A DNA stretch of 64,000 nt from Pictodentalium vernedei (Eukaryota > Mollusca > Scaphopoda > Dentaliida > Dentaliidae): contig CM062297.1 of NCBI GenBank assembly GCA_031216915.1, forward strand, positions 537,686,971 to 537,750,970, given 5' to 3'. Under the pieces are notes generated by a model, which was not told the DNA's origin, ran no database searches, and saw only the letters and a list, made by a program, of their open reading frames with translations. The translations under genes were made by a program, and so were the position numbers. Shown in pieces: positions 46,987 to 58,931 of this stretch. Position 1 is the stretch's first letter. Each line of letters opens with the position of its first letter.

Positions 46987-47419
46987 TGTCACTTAGGCAA
47001 TTATTCCCAAAATGCATTTTGAAGGATTGGGAGTTATTACATGCAAAAAAGAAAATTGACTCAAATAGCCCAGCATTGCTTTATGAGTGCATCATTAATC
47101 CTTTACCTAACGCAAGTTGAAGACAACAGTACAAATTATTTTTCTGAAACATCAGATTTTTTCATTTTTTACTTCTAACCATGGCTTATTAGTCCTTATT
47201 GGAACAAGCTCATCAAGTTTGTTCCATTAATAGGTCATGAGGTATGTTTTGAAGTAGAGAAATGAAAAAATTAAATTTGAATAGCAAAATTTGTATATCA
47301 CGTGCAGATATGGCAGATTCGTTAGGTAAACTGTTAACAAAAAATGGCTCCGACTATTTTGCATCTGAGCATTGCCATTCCTGGGAAAGTCGGGCTGCAT
47401 GCGTGACATCACTCTAGTT
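46693..47419 (+). mobile_element. Nested HINE-like element, complete AGCCTGACTG..AGTCGGGCT copy
   Basis: The head AGCCTGACTGTTTATAGTCA with return GGGCT is followed by a TGTCCATCCATCCGTCTGTC tract and ACAATTGGTTTCCGACTGAT. It contains a C-run and a long CA repeat. The end AAAGTCGGGCTGCATGCGTG, then ACATCACTCTAG, is shared with 22900-22928 and about 58340-58375. Confidence 0.78.
46904..46982 (+). repeat. CA microsatellite
   Basis: About 39 CA dinucleotides in an uninterrupted run, preceded by C-runs. The GT/VC-rich reverse frame over it is not a gene. Confidence 0.98.
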
Positions 47420-49920
47420 TGTTTTTTTTTCTTTTCCTGTTCAGTTGACATTTTGAGTTTTGGTTAAAGTTTGTGGTTAAAGTTTTTTATTCAACCTTCA
47501 AGTACAGGCTACACCCAGTAGTTCTTGTCTGATCGTCACGAAATTTCATATGCAGGTTTAAGGTCATGTCTACATGAGAACATCCCCTTTTGGTCATGCT
47601 CGGTCAACCGGTATGGCTGCCCGAGCCCAAAACCTGAAAACCATTAGCAAAGTCTACAGGTCGTATTTATGAAGGGATTTCATTGTAACTTGGTAGGATG
47701 CCTCTGTATAATGCCTAGATGAGAACATCCCCTTTTGGGCATGATCTGTCAACTGTAATGGCTGCCCAAGCCCGAAACCCAAAAACTTTTAGCACAGAAT
47801 GCAGGTCATGTTTAATATGGAGGAATTTCATTGTAACTTGGTAGGATGACTCCGCATGTCTAGATGAGAATTTCCCCATTTGGGCGTGATCTATCAACCA
47901 TGACGACTGCCCGAGCCCAAAACCTGAAAACCTTTAGCACAGTCTACAGGTCATATTTATGGAGGGATTTCATTGTAACTTTATAGGTTGACTTCATATA
48001 ATATCTGGATGAGAAAGTCCCCTTTTGGATGTGATTGGGCAACTGTGACGGCTACAGGGGCCAGAAACCCGAAAACCTTCAGCACAGTCACCAGGTCATA
48101 TTTATGAAGGGATTTCATTGTAACTTGGTAGGATGACTCCAAATAATGTCTGGATGCGAACGTCCCATTTTGATCGCAATCATTCAGCCTTGATGGCTAC
48201 CCAAGCCAAAAAACATTTAGCATAGTCAAAAGGTCATATGTATGGAAGGATTTCATTGTAACTTGTTAGGTTGACTCCATATAATGCCTAGATGATGACA
48301 TCCTCTTTTTGTCGTGATTAGTCAGCTGTGATGACTACAGGTGCCCGAAGCCCAAAAACCTTGAGCACAGTCTACAGGTCATATTTATGAAGGGATTTCA
48401 TTGTAACTTCGTGGGATCACTCCATATGATGCCCAGATGAGAATGTCCCCTTTTGGTTGTGATCATTCCACCATGATGGCTGCCCGAGCCTGGAGCCCGA
48501 ATCCCGAAGCCCGAAAACATTTAGCAGAGTCTACAGGTCATATTTATGGAGGGATTTCATTGTAACTTGATAGGTTGACTTCATATAATGTCTAGATGAG
48601 AACGTCTCCTTTTGGGCAACTGTGACGGCAACAGGGGCCCGAAGCTCGAAAACCTTTAGAACAGTCTACAGGCCATAATTATGAAGGAATTTCATTGTAG
48701 CTTGGTAAGATGACTCCAAATAATGTCTAGATGAGAATGCCCCCTTTTGGTCACGATCATTCAGCCTTGATGGCTGCCCGAGCCCAAAGACCTTTAGCAT
48801 AGTCTATAGGTCATATTTATGGAAGGATTTCATTGTAACTTGTTAGGTTCACTCCATATAATGCCTAGTTGATGCCCTCCCCTTTTGCTCGTGATTGGTC
48901 AACTGTGATGGCTACAGGCGCCCAAAGCCCAAAAATATTGAACACAGTCTACAGGTCATATTTATGAATGGATTTCATTGTAACTTCGTAGGATCACTCC
49001 AGATGATTCCCAGTTGAGAATGTCCCCTTTTGGTTGTGCTCATTCAACCATGATCGCTGCCTGAGCCCAAAGCCCGAAAACCTATAGCACAGTCTACAGG
49101 TCATATATATGAAGGGATTTCATTGTAACTTGGTAGGTTGACATCATATAATGTCTAGATGAAAACGACTCCTTTTGGACGCAGTTGGACAACTGTGATG
49201 GCTACAGGGGCCCGAAGCCTGAAAACCATAATCACGGTCCAGAGGTCATATTTATGAAGGGATTTCAATGTAACTTGGTAGGATGACTCCAAATAATGTC
49301 TAGATGCGAACATCCCCTTTTGGGCACGATCATTTAGCCTTGATGCCTTCCCAGGCCCAAAACCCAAAAACCTTTAGCATAGTCTATAGGTCATATTTAA
49401 GGAAGGATTTCATTGTAACTTGTTAGGTTGACTCCATATAATGCCTAGATGATTACATCCCCTTTTGGTCGTGTTTGGTCAACGGTGACTGCTTCAGGGG
49501 CTCGAAGCCCCCCAAAACTTGAGCACAGTCTACAGGTCATATATATGAAGGGGTTTCATTGTAACTTCGTAGGATCACTCCAGATTATGCCCATATGACA
49601 ATGCCCATCTTTGGTCGCGATCATTCAACCATGATGGCTTCCCGAGCCCAAAACCCCCAAAACTTTAGTACAGACTACAGGTCGTATTTGTGAAGGGATT
49701 TCATTGTAACTTAAAAGAATGACTCCGAGATGAGGTGAGATGAGATGAGGACGTTCCCTTTTAGTTGCAATCGGTCTACCGTCATGGCTACACAGGCCTG
49801 AAGCCTGAAAACCTTTAGCACAGTCTACAGGCCATATTTATCTAGGGATTTCAGTGTAACTTGATCGGATGACTCATTTTGAAATAATTTCACTGCAACT
49901 TGGTAACTTTCATTGACATA
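47420..49920 (+). repeat. Tandem array, about 15 units of 140-160 bp
   Basis: Continues the array type of 44780-45820 after the nested element: GGTCATATTTATGAAGGGAT, TTCATTGTAACTTGGTAGGA, ATAATGTCTAGATGAGAA, GTCCCCTTTTGG and ATGGCTGCCCGAGCCC repeat throughout with much point variation. Confidence 0.88.
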
Positions 49921-50407
49921 CGTTAACTATGAGGGCCACATACATTAACTGTGAGGTCATATTAACCCATTCCTCAGCTCTTTAGTACCGTGTACACCTC
50001 ATATTATTTTTATTAAAAACATAGCATACAGGGAACAGAAATTAACTTATTCCCAATTATCACAATTCTTGTCTTATTTCAGAATCATTTCATAAACATT
50101 GAACATTATCCTTTTCATCAAACACAACACATACACAAGTTAAGTCATTGACACTTTCATTATCCCCTCCCACAAGAGAGGGATATAGCACAGAGCTTGC
50201 TCTGTCTGTCTATTTGTCAGTCTGTCCATCCATTTGTCAGTCCATTTGTTTGTCTGAACTTTCTTTAGGCCATAACTTAAACAAAAGTTAACAGATTTCA
50301 GTTCTTTTCAGTACATGCCTCTAGGTCAAGTTTGATGATCACAATCATCCAATGAAAATTGTTGAAGTTATTGCTCTGCCCAGCCCCCACCAATTAGGCA
50401 TTTTTTT
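49921..50407. repeat. Array end and a short CTCCCACAAG-headed fragment
   Basis: A CATTGACACTTTCAT end copy lies at about 50148-50162. It is followed directly by the head TATCCCCTCCCACAAGAGAG, then GGATATAGCACAGAGC, and a CTGTCTGTCTATTTGTCAG tract, as at 19551. The fragment runs into the next head at 50408. Confidence 0.6.
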
Positions 50408-52151
50408 AGCTCAACTTTGGCGAAGCCAAATTTGAGCTTATGCCATGAACAGTCATCCGTCTGTCCATCAACGATTCAATACGGCTCAGGCTAGATGCCG
50501 ATCCGAAATTCAAGTTGGCTGCTGGCGGCCATTTTGTACAGACTTAGGGGAAATCAGATTTTTGCACAGAACTTCCATATGAAAGCGCTGATTTGAATAA
50601 TTTTTTGTATGAATGTTTAGTACCATGGGATGGGGCGCGGTGGCTCAGTTGGTAGAGGTGCAGGCTGCAAGCCGAGAGGTCCTCGGTTCGAATCCCACTT
50701 GCGGCAACCGTGTTGTGTCCTTTGGCAAGACACTTCACCCCCATTGCCCACATGGGGGCACAGTGATGCTGTGTACTAAGGCATACTGCACGTCGATGGT
50801 GCACCTGTCTTCAACCAATGCTAACCCTACTTGTGTGGAGTTGGTATGTTGGGGAGCTGACAGTTGCTCGCCATTGCTCGGTGGTTCTCTCTGGGTACTC
50901 CGGCTACCTCCACCCGTAAAACTGTCACGGTCATGGTTAGCCATTGTGCAGAAATATGTGACCTTAAACACCAATAAATAAATAAATAGTACCATGGGAT
51001 ACATCACATATAATACAGGTTTTTTTCTCGTACGTAAATTATTTAAATTAGACTAACTTTGATGTATTTAATGTTGTTTTCAGACTGTAAGTGCAAATGC
51101 CAATACGGCTCATGCTAGAGGCCGTATTTATAAACCGATCTTTACAAAACTTCTTGGGTACCTTTGGTATCACTGTGGGACGAGAACGAGTGTTTTGGGG
51201 TGCGGTCCGAAATTCAAGATGGCCGATGGCAGCCATTTTGTACAAAATTAGGTGCAATCAGATTTTTGCACAGAACTTCCATATGAAAGCGCTGATTTGA
51301 AAAAAAATTTGTGTGAATGTTTAGTACCATAGAATACAGGTTTTTTTCTCATGCAGAAATTATGAAAATTAGATGAACTTTGATTTTTTCAGTGCTACTT
51401 ACACACAGTAAGTCCACATGTCAATACAGCTCGGGCTAGAGGCAGTATTTATCAACTGATCTTCACGAAACTTCTTGGGTACCTCTGTTATCACCTTGGG
51501 ATGAGAACGAGTGCTTCTGAGTGCGGTCCAAAATTCAAGATGGCTGCCAGTGGCCATTTTGTACCGAAATTAGGTCTAATCAGTTTTTTGTACACAACTT
51601 CTGTACGGCTCAGGCTAGAGGCCGTATTTTGAATCGATCTTTACGGAAAATTCTTGGGTACCTTTGTTATCACCGTGGGATGAGAACGAGTGTTTTGGGG
51701 TTTGGTCCGAAATTCAAGATGGCCACCAGCAGCCATTTTGTACCAAAATTAGGGCAATCAGTCTTTGTACAGAACTTCTGTATGAAAGCTCAGATTTCAA
51801 TAAATTTTTGTATGAATGTTTAGTAAAATGGAATACATAACATACAGTACAGGTCTTTTTCTCGTGCAGAAATTATGCAAATTAGATGAATTTTGATTTA
51901 TTTAGTGCTACTTATACACTGTAAGTGCACATGTCAATACGGCTCGGGCTAGAGGCTGTATTTATCAACCGATCTTCACGAAACTTCTTGGGTACCTTTG
52001 TTATTACCTTGGGACGAGAACGAGTGTTTCTGAGTGCAGTCCAAAATTCAAGATGGCTGCCAGTGGCCATTTTGTACTGTGGCTGTGTCACATACTATAC
52101 ATGTACATGTCTTGGCAAGTTGAGCTACAGTGTCATTGACACTTTCATTTT
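50408..52151 (+). mobile_element. HINE-like element, AGCTCAACTT family (first of three in tandem)
   Basis: The head AGCTCAACTTTGGCGAAGCC and a CATCCGTCTGTCC tract are followed by units of the GAACCGATC / AAATTCAAGATGGC type. A SINE is inserted at 50632-50986. The 3' end GGCAAGTTGAGCTACAGTGT, then CATTGACACTTTCATT, abuts the next head with only about two bases between. Confidence 0.8.
50632..50986 (+). mobile_element. tRNA-derived SINE, intact promoter, with 14-bp target duplication
   Basis: The head GGGGCGCGGTGGCTCAGTTG has an A box at 50641-50652 (TGGCTCAGTTGG) and a perfect B box GGTTCGAATCC at 50685-50695. The body contains GTGTCCTTTGGCAAGACACT and GGTGGTTCTCTCTGGGTACT, and the tail is (AATA)n. 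Identical TAGTACCATGGGAT copies flank it at 50618-50631 and 50987-51000. It is about 355 bp, noncoding, transcribed by pol III if active and mobilised by a LINE in trans. Confidence 0.95.
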
Positions 52152-52326
52152 TCAGCTCAACTTTGGCAAAGCCAAATTTGAGCTTATGCCATGGCCAATC
52201 GTCCGTCGTCCATCTGTCTGTCAACAATTTAATACGGTTCGGGCTAGAGGCCGTATTTATGAACCGATCTTTACGAAACTTCTTGGGTACCTTTGTTATG
52301 ACCGTGGGACGAGAACGAGTGTTTTT

Positions 52327-52488
52327 AGTTTAAACAGTATTTATTTCCGTAGTATCTAGATACAAAAAGACAATAAAATACAAACTTGTATAGCTTACTT
52401 AACAATAGACACAGGAGGAAATGGATTCAGCAACAAGCTTCAAGCTTATGTGGGGCTGTTTCCATGATAATGCCTCGATAGAGTCAAT
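52327..52488 (-). mobile_element. Short insertion with 12-bp target duplication
   Basis: 162 bp beginning AGTTTAAACAGTATTTATTT and ending GCCTCGATAGAGTCAAT. It interrupts the unit between ACGAGTGTTTTT (52315-52326) and a second ACGAGTGTTTTT (52489-52500). Strand is set to minus because the A/T-rich AAATAAATACTGTTTAAACT end would be the 3' tail. The length of the target duplication fits retroposition. Its parent element is unknown. Confidence 0.8.
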
Positions 52489-53117
52489 ACGAGTGTTTTT
52501 GGGTCCGATCCGAAATTCAAGTTGGCCACTGGCGGCCATTTTGTACAGACTTAGGTGCAATCAGATTTTTGCGCAGAACTTCCATATGAAAGCGCTGATT
52601 TGAATAATTTTTTGTATGAATGTTTAGTACCATGGGATACATCACATATTATACAGGTTTTTTTCTCGTACATAAATTATGCAAATTAGACTAACTTTGA
52701 TGTATTTTAGTGTTACTTTCAGCACTGTAAGTGCAAATGCCAATACGGCTCGGGCTAGAGGCCGTATTTATAAACCGATCTTTACGAAACTTCTTGGGTA
52801 CCTTTGGTATCACCTTGGGACGAGAACAAGTGTTTTTGGGTGCGGTCTGAAATTCAAGATGGCCGATGGCAGCCATTTTATACAAAATTAGGTGCAAGCA
52901 GATTTTTGCACAGAACTTCCATATGAAAGCGCTGATTTGAAAAAAATTTTGTGTGAATGTTTAGTACCATAGAATACAGGTTTTTTTCTCATGCAGAAAT
53001 TATGAAAATTAGATGAACTTTGATTTTTTCAGTGCTACTTACACACAGTAAGTCCACATGTCAATACAGCTCGGGCTAGAGGCAGTATTTATCAACTGAT
53101 CTTCACGAAACTTCTTG

Positions 53118-55852
53118 GGTACCTCTGTTATCACCTGATAAAATTGAATGTTTAGTAAAATGGAATACATCACATACAGTACAGGTTTTTTTCTCGTGCA
53201 GAAATTATGCAAATTAGATGAATTTTGATTTATTTAGTGCTACTTATACACTATAAGTGCACATGTCAATACGGCTCCGGCTAGAGGCTGTATTTATCAA
53301 CCGATCTTCACGAAACTTCTTGGGTACCTTTGTTATCACCTTGGGACGAGAACGGGTGTTTCTGAGTACGGTCCAAAATTCAAGATGGCTGCCAGTAGCC
53401 ATTTTGTACCGAAATTACGTCTAATCAGTTTTTTGTACACAACTTCTGTACGGCTCAGGCTAGAGGTCGTATTTTGAATCGATCTTTACGGAAAATTCTT
53501 GGGTACCTTTGTTATCACCGTGGGATGAGAACGAGTGTTTTGGGGTTTGGTCCAAAATTCAAGATGGCCACCAGCAGCCATTTTGTACCAAAATTAGGGC
53601 AATCAGTCTTTGTACAGAACTTCTGTATGAAAGCTCAGATTTCAATAAATTTTTGTATGAATGTTTAGTAAAATGGAATACATAACATACAGTACAGGTC
53701 TTTTTCTCGTGCAGAAATTGTGCAAATTAGATGAATTTTGGTTTATTTAGTGCTACTTATACACTGTAAGTGCACATGTCAATACGGCTCGGGCTAGAGG
53801 CTGTATTTATCAACCGATCTTCACAAAACTTCTTGGGTACCTTTGTTATCACCTTGGGACGAGAACGAGTGTTTCTGAGTGCGGTCCAAAATTCAAGATG
53901 GCTGCCAGTGGCCATTTTGTACCGAAATTAGGTCTAATCAGTTTTTTGTACACAACTTCTGTACGGCTCAGGCTAGAGGTCGTATTTTGAATCGATCTTT
54001 ACGGAAAATTCTTGGGTACCTTTGTTATCACCGTGGGATGAGAACGAGTGTTTTGGGGTTTGGTCCGAAATTCAAGATGGCCACCAGCAGCCATTTTGTA
54101 CCAAAATTAGTGCAATCAGTCTTTGTACAGAACTTCTGTATGAAAGCTCTGATTTCAATAAATTTTTGTATGAATGTTTAGTAAAATGGAATACATCACA
54201 TACAGTACAGGTCTTTTTCTAGTGCAGAAATTATACAAATTAGATGAATTTTGATTTATTTGGTGCTACTTATACACTGTAAGTGCACATGTCAATACAG
54301 CTCGGGCTAGAGGCTGTATTTATCAACCGATCTTCACGAAACTTGTTGGGTACCTTTGTTATCACCTTGGGATGAGAACGGGTGTTTCTGAGTACGGTCC
54401 AAAATTCAGGATGGCTGCCAGTGGCCATTTTGTACCGAAATTACGTCTAATCAGTTTTTTGTACACAACTTCTGTACGGCTCAGGCTAGAGGTCGTATTT
54501 TGAATCGATCTTTACGGAAAATTCTTGGGTACCTCTGTTATCACCTGATAAAATTGAATGTTTAGTAAAATGGAATACATCACATACAGTACAGGTTTTT
54601 TTCTCGTGCAGAAATTATGCAAATTAGATGAATTTTGATTTATTTAGTGCTACTTATACACTATAAGTGCACATGTCAATACGGCTCCGGCTAGAGGCTG
54701 TATTTATCAACCGATCTTCACGAAACTTCTTGGGTACCTTTGTTATCACCTTGGGACGAGAACGGGTGTTTCTGAGTACGGTCCAAAATTCAAGATGGCT
54801 GCCAGTAGCCATTTTGTACCGAAATTACGTCTAATCAGTTTTTTGTACACAACTTCTGTACGGCTCAGGCTAGAGGTCGTATTTTGAATCGATCTTTACG
54901 GAAAATTCTTGGGTACCTTTGTTATCACCGTGGGATGAGAACGAGTGTTTTGGGGTTTGGTCCAAAATTCAAGATGGCCACCAGCAGCCATTTTGTACCA
55001 AAATTAGGGCAATCAGTCTTTGTACAGAACTTCTGTATGAAAGCTCAGATTTCAATAAATTTTTGTATGAATGTTTAGTAAAATGGAATACATAACATAC
55101 AGTACAGGTCTTTTTCTCGTGCAGAAATTGTGCAAATTAGATGAATTTTGGTTTATTTAGTGCTACTTATACACTGTAAGTGCACATGTCAATACGGCTC
55201 GGGCTAGAGGCTGTATTTATCAACCGATCTTCACAAAACTTCTTGGGTACCTTTGTTATCACCTTGGGACGAGAACGAGTGTTTCTGAGTGCGGTCCAAA
55301 ATTCAAGATGGCTGCCAGTGGCCATTTTGTACCGAAATTAGGTCTAATCAGTTTTTTGTACACAACTTCTGTACGGCTCAGGCTAGAGGTCGTATTTTGA
55401 ATCGATCTTTACGGAAAATTCTTGGGTACCTTTGTTATCACCGTGGGATGAGAACGAGTGTTTTGGGGTTTGGTCCGAAATTCAAGATGGCCACCAGCAG
55501 CCATTTTGTACCAAAATTAGTGCAATCAGTCTTTGTACAGAACTTCTGTATGAAAGCTCTGATTTCAATAAATTTTTGTATGAATGTTTAGTAAAATGGA
55601 ATACATCACATACAGTACAGGTCTTTTTCTAGTGCAGAAATTATACAAATTAGATGAATTTTGATTTATTTGGTGCTACTTATACACTGTAAGTGCACAT
55701 GTCAATACAGCTCGGGCTAGAGGCTGTATTTATCAACCGATCTTCACGAAACTTGTTGGGTACCTTTGTTATCACCTTGGGATGAGAACGGGTGTTTCTG
55801 AGTACGGTCCAAAATTCAGGATGGCTGCCAGTGGCCATTTTGTACCGAAATT
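53118..55852 (+). repeat. Perfect-looking tandem duplication, period 1410 bp
   Basis: Everything from about 53118 to 54442 recurs 1410 bases later up to about 55852, with no difference in the lines compared (for example 53161-53280 and 54571-54690). The shared phrase CTTGGGTACCTCTGTTATCA, then CCTGATAAAATTG, marks the junction at about 54522 and the start at about 53112. The period spans several basic units. Confidence 0.95.
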
Positions 55853-56266
55853 AGGTCCAATCAGTTTTTTGTCACAACTTCTATACAGCTCGTATTTATG
55901 AACCGATCTTCACAAAACTTCTTGGGTACCTTTGTTTTCACCTTGGGACAGGAATGAGTGTGTTTTCGGGTGCCTTTGTTATCACTGTGCTATGAGAACA
56001 AATATTTTGGGGTTCAGTCAGACCCACTCTGGGACTCAAAGATTTCTTTTCTAGTTTAGCATCTGACTGTCACTCACCTTTACAATACTTTACCTATACA
56101 TTTGTTACAGGCTACGGTCAGTATTTATGTACAGACCGTTACAATACTTTATATGTACCTTTGTTATCAGGTCATTACCTAGATGTTTGTCATTGCTGTG
56201 TCACATACTATACATGTACATGTCTTGGCAAGTTGAGCTACAGTGTCATTTGCACTTTCATTTTTC

Positions 56267-58122
56267 AGCTCAACTTTGGCAAAGCCAAATTTGAGCTTAT
56301 GCCATGGCCAATCGTCCGTCGTCCATCTGACCGTCTGTCCGTCTGTCCGTCAACAATTTAATACAGTTCGGGCTAGAGGCCGTATTTATGAACCGATCTT
56401 TACGAAACTTCTTGGGTACCTTTGTTATGACCGTGGGACGAGAACGAGTGTTTTTTAGTTTAAACAGTATTTATTTCCGTAGTATCTAGATACAAAAAGA
56501 CAATAAAATACAAACTTGTATAGCTTACTTAACAATAGACACAGGAGGAAATGGATTCAGCAACAAGCTTCAAGCTTATGCGGGGCTGTTTCCATGATAA
56601 TGCCTCGATAGAGTCAATACGATTGTTTTTGGGTCCAATCCGAAATTCAAGTTGGCCACTGGCGGCCATTTTGTACAGACTTAGGTGCAATCAGATTTTT
56701 AGACTTAGATGCAATCTGTTTTTTGTACAGAACTTCCTTATGAAAGCTCTGATTTGAATAATTTTTGTATGAATGTTTAGTACCATGGGATACATCACAT
56801 ATTATACAGGTTTTTTTCTCGTACGTAAATTATGCAAATTAGACTAACTTTGATGTATTTTAGTGTTACTTTCAGCACTGTAAGTGCAAATGCCAATACG
56901 GCCCGGGCTAGAGGCCGTATTTATAAACCGATCTTTACGAAACTTCTTGGGTACCTTTGGTATCACCGTGGGACGAGAACAAGTGTTTTGGGGTGCAGTC
57001 CGAAATTCAAGATGGCCGATGGCAGCCATTTTGTACAAAATTAGGTGCAAGCAGATTTTTGCACAGAACTTCCATATGAAAGCGCTGATTTGAAATTTTT
57101 TTGTGTGAATGTTTAGTACTATGGGATACATCACATATAATACGGGTTTTTTTCTCGTGCAGAAATTATGCAAATTAGATGAACTTTGATTTTTTCAGTG
57201 CTACTTACACACAGTAAGTACACATGTCAATACGGCTCGGGCTGGAGGCTGTATTTATCAACCAATCTTCACGAAACTTCTTGGGTACCTCTGTTATCAC
57301 CTTGGGACGAGAACGAGTGTTTCTGAGTGCGGTCCAAAATTCAAGATGGCTGCCAGTGGCCATTTTGTTCCGAAATTAGGTCTAATCAGTTTTTTGTACA
57401 CAACTTCTATACGGCTCAGGCTAGAGGCCGTATTTATGAACCGATCTTTACGAAACTTCTTGGGTACCTTTGTTATCACCGTGGGATGAGAATGGGTGTT
57501 TTTGGGTGTGGTCCGAAATTCAAGATGGCCACCAGAAGCCATCTTGTACAAAAATTAGTGCAATCAGTCTTTTGTACAGAACTTCTGTATGAAAGTTCTG
57601 ATTTGAATAAATTTTTGTTTGAATGTTTAGTAAAATGGAATACATCACATACAGTACAGGTTTTTTTCTCGTGCAGAAATTATGCAAATTAGATGAATTT
57701 TTGTACCGAAATTAGGTCCAATCAGTTTTTTGTCACAACTTCTATACAGCTCATATTTATGAACTGATCTTCACGAAACTTCTTGGGTACCTTTGTTTTC
57801 ACCTTGGGACAGGAATAAGTGTGTTTTGGGGTGCCTTTGTTATCACTGTGCTATGAGAACAAATATTTTGGGGTTCAGTCAGACCCACTCTGGGACTCAA
57901 AGATTTCTTTTCTAGTTTAGCATCTGACTGTCACCCACCTTTACTATACTTTAACTATACATTTGTTACAGGCTACGGTCAGTATTTATGTACAGACCAT
58001 TACAATACTTTATATGTACCTTTGTTATCAGGTCATTACCTAGATGTTTGTCATTGCTGTGTCACATACTATACAGGTACATGTCTTGACAAGTTGAGCT
58101 ACAGTGTCATTGACACTTTCAT
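56267..58122 (+). mobile_element. HINE-like element, AGCTCAACTT family (third of three)
   Basis: The head is the same as at 52154, followed by CGTCCGTCGTCCATC and CGTCTGTCCGTCTGTCC. It carries a second copy of the 162-bp insertion (56457-56618). The end GACAAGTTGAGCTACAGTGT, then CATTGACACTTTCAT, is at about 58094-58122. Confidence 0.8.
56457..56618 (-). mobile_element. Copy of the 52327 insertion, same site
   Basis: Sequence and insertion point are the same as at 52327-52488; the right flank now reads ACGATTGTTTTT. Identical sites mean it was duplicated with its host element and is not a new insertion. Confidence 0.85.
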
Positions 58123-58380
58123 CTTTCTTTCCTCCAATATGCACTTTTGACTATTTACAGTCAGTTCATGTAGAACTTTTTTTCTAAATTCACGTAACCC
58201 CCCCCCCCCCCCCCCCCTCTTCCAGGGCCCCAGTTAGGCATTTTTTTTTTCTTTCGTCAAAAATGCATTTTTATATTTTTGCTTAAAAGTTTGTGGTTAA
58301 AATCCATTGTGTCTAAGCATTGCCATTGCTGGAACAATCGGGCTTCATGCATGACATCACTCTAGTTCATCTTGAATTAA
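58123..58380. repeat. C-tract unit and AGTCGGGCT-type end
   Basis: ATATGCACTTTTGACTATTT, a C-run at 58198-58217 and GTTAGGCA are followed by GCATTGCCATTGCTGGAACA, ATCGGGCTTCATGC and ACATCACTCTAG. These match the terminal part of the elements at 22213 and 46693. Confidence 0.75.
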
Positions 58381-58931
58381 TACCTGAGTGCCTGTTCGAC
58401 GATTAATTATATTGTTTTTGGGTACCACTCTTATTGTGTCCAAAACTCTCCCCTTTTTTCTTTTGAAGATTTCTTAAAAAAAGGGGGGGGGGGTGATTTA
58501 CCCATAATCTGGCTTAAAATGTATGTATCATCAAAGGATGCTGTTTTTATCCATATTTATCCATATTTATATCCTGCATACAGCTGAAATGTTATTGTAA
58601 GGCGTATGTTTGTGGGAGATTCTCTCTTATTCTCAGATACACCATCCTAAATTTTGGGGCTTAGTCCGGTCTAGCCTTGGAAAATTAGGAACTTGTCTTC
58701 ATACTTACAATAAGGAATTACTTAAATTGGGCTCCTTGTTAAGAATGTGTCTCCTCTATTACTGTATAGAGAGACATACATATAATTCCTAACTATTCTA
58801 AGTTCCTTCATCATAGATTGCAGGATTGGAATTATTTCAGAAGTCTTAGGCCCTCCACCTATTTACGATTCAGCTATGTCTGGGCCATTGGTACACTGTG
58901 TAAAAATATGAAAAATTCATAGTGATTTCTA
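58381..58931. other. Unassigned sequence, no gene recognised
   Basis: A G-run lies at 58482-58491. A 60-codon open stretch from 58610 has no recognisable domain and no splice context. Bases 58871-58890 already contain one copy of CTATGTCTGGGCCATTGGTA, an end motif of the next element. Confidence 0.4.

Larger units (their letters stand above)
52154..56262 (+). mobile_element. HINE-like element, AGCTCAACTT family (second of three), expanded
   Basis: The head AGCTCAACTTTGGCAAAGCC is followed by CGTCCGTCGTCCATCTGTC. It contains a 162-bp insertion (52327-52488), many units and a 1410-bp tandem duplication (about 53118-55852). The end is GGCAAGTTGAGCTACAGTGT, then CATTTGCACTTTCATT. Confidence 0.8.

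Noticed and set aside
46570..47022. Pro/His/Thr-rich open frame
   Set aside because: It covers the C-run and the CA microsatellite; no domain, start context or splice signal supports it.
50632..50705. A functional tRNA gene
   Set aside because: A and B boxes are present, but it continues into a SINE body with an AATA tail and target duplication, so it is the tRNA-derived head of a SINE.
58610..58792. Short open frame near the MITE
   Set aside because: Sixty codons, no recognised motif, no splice context.
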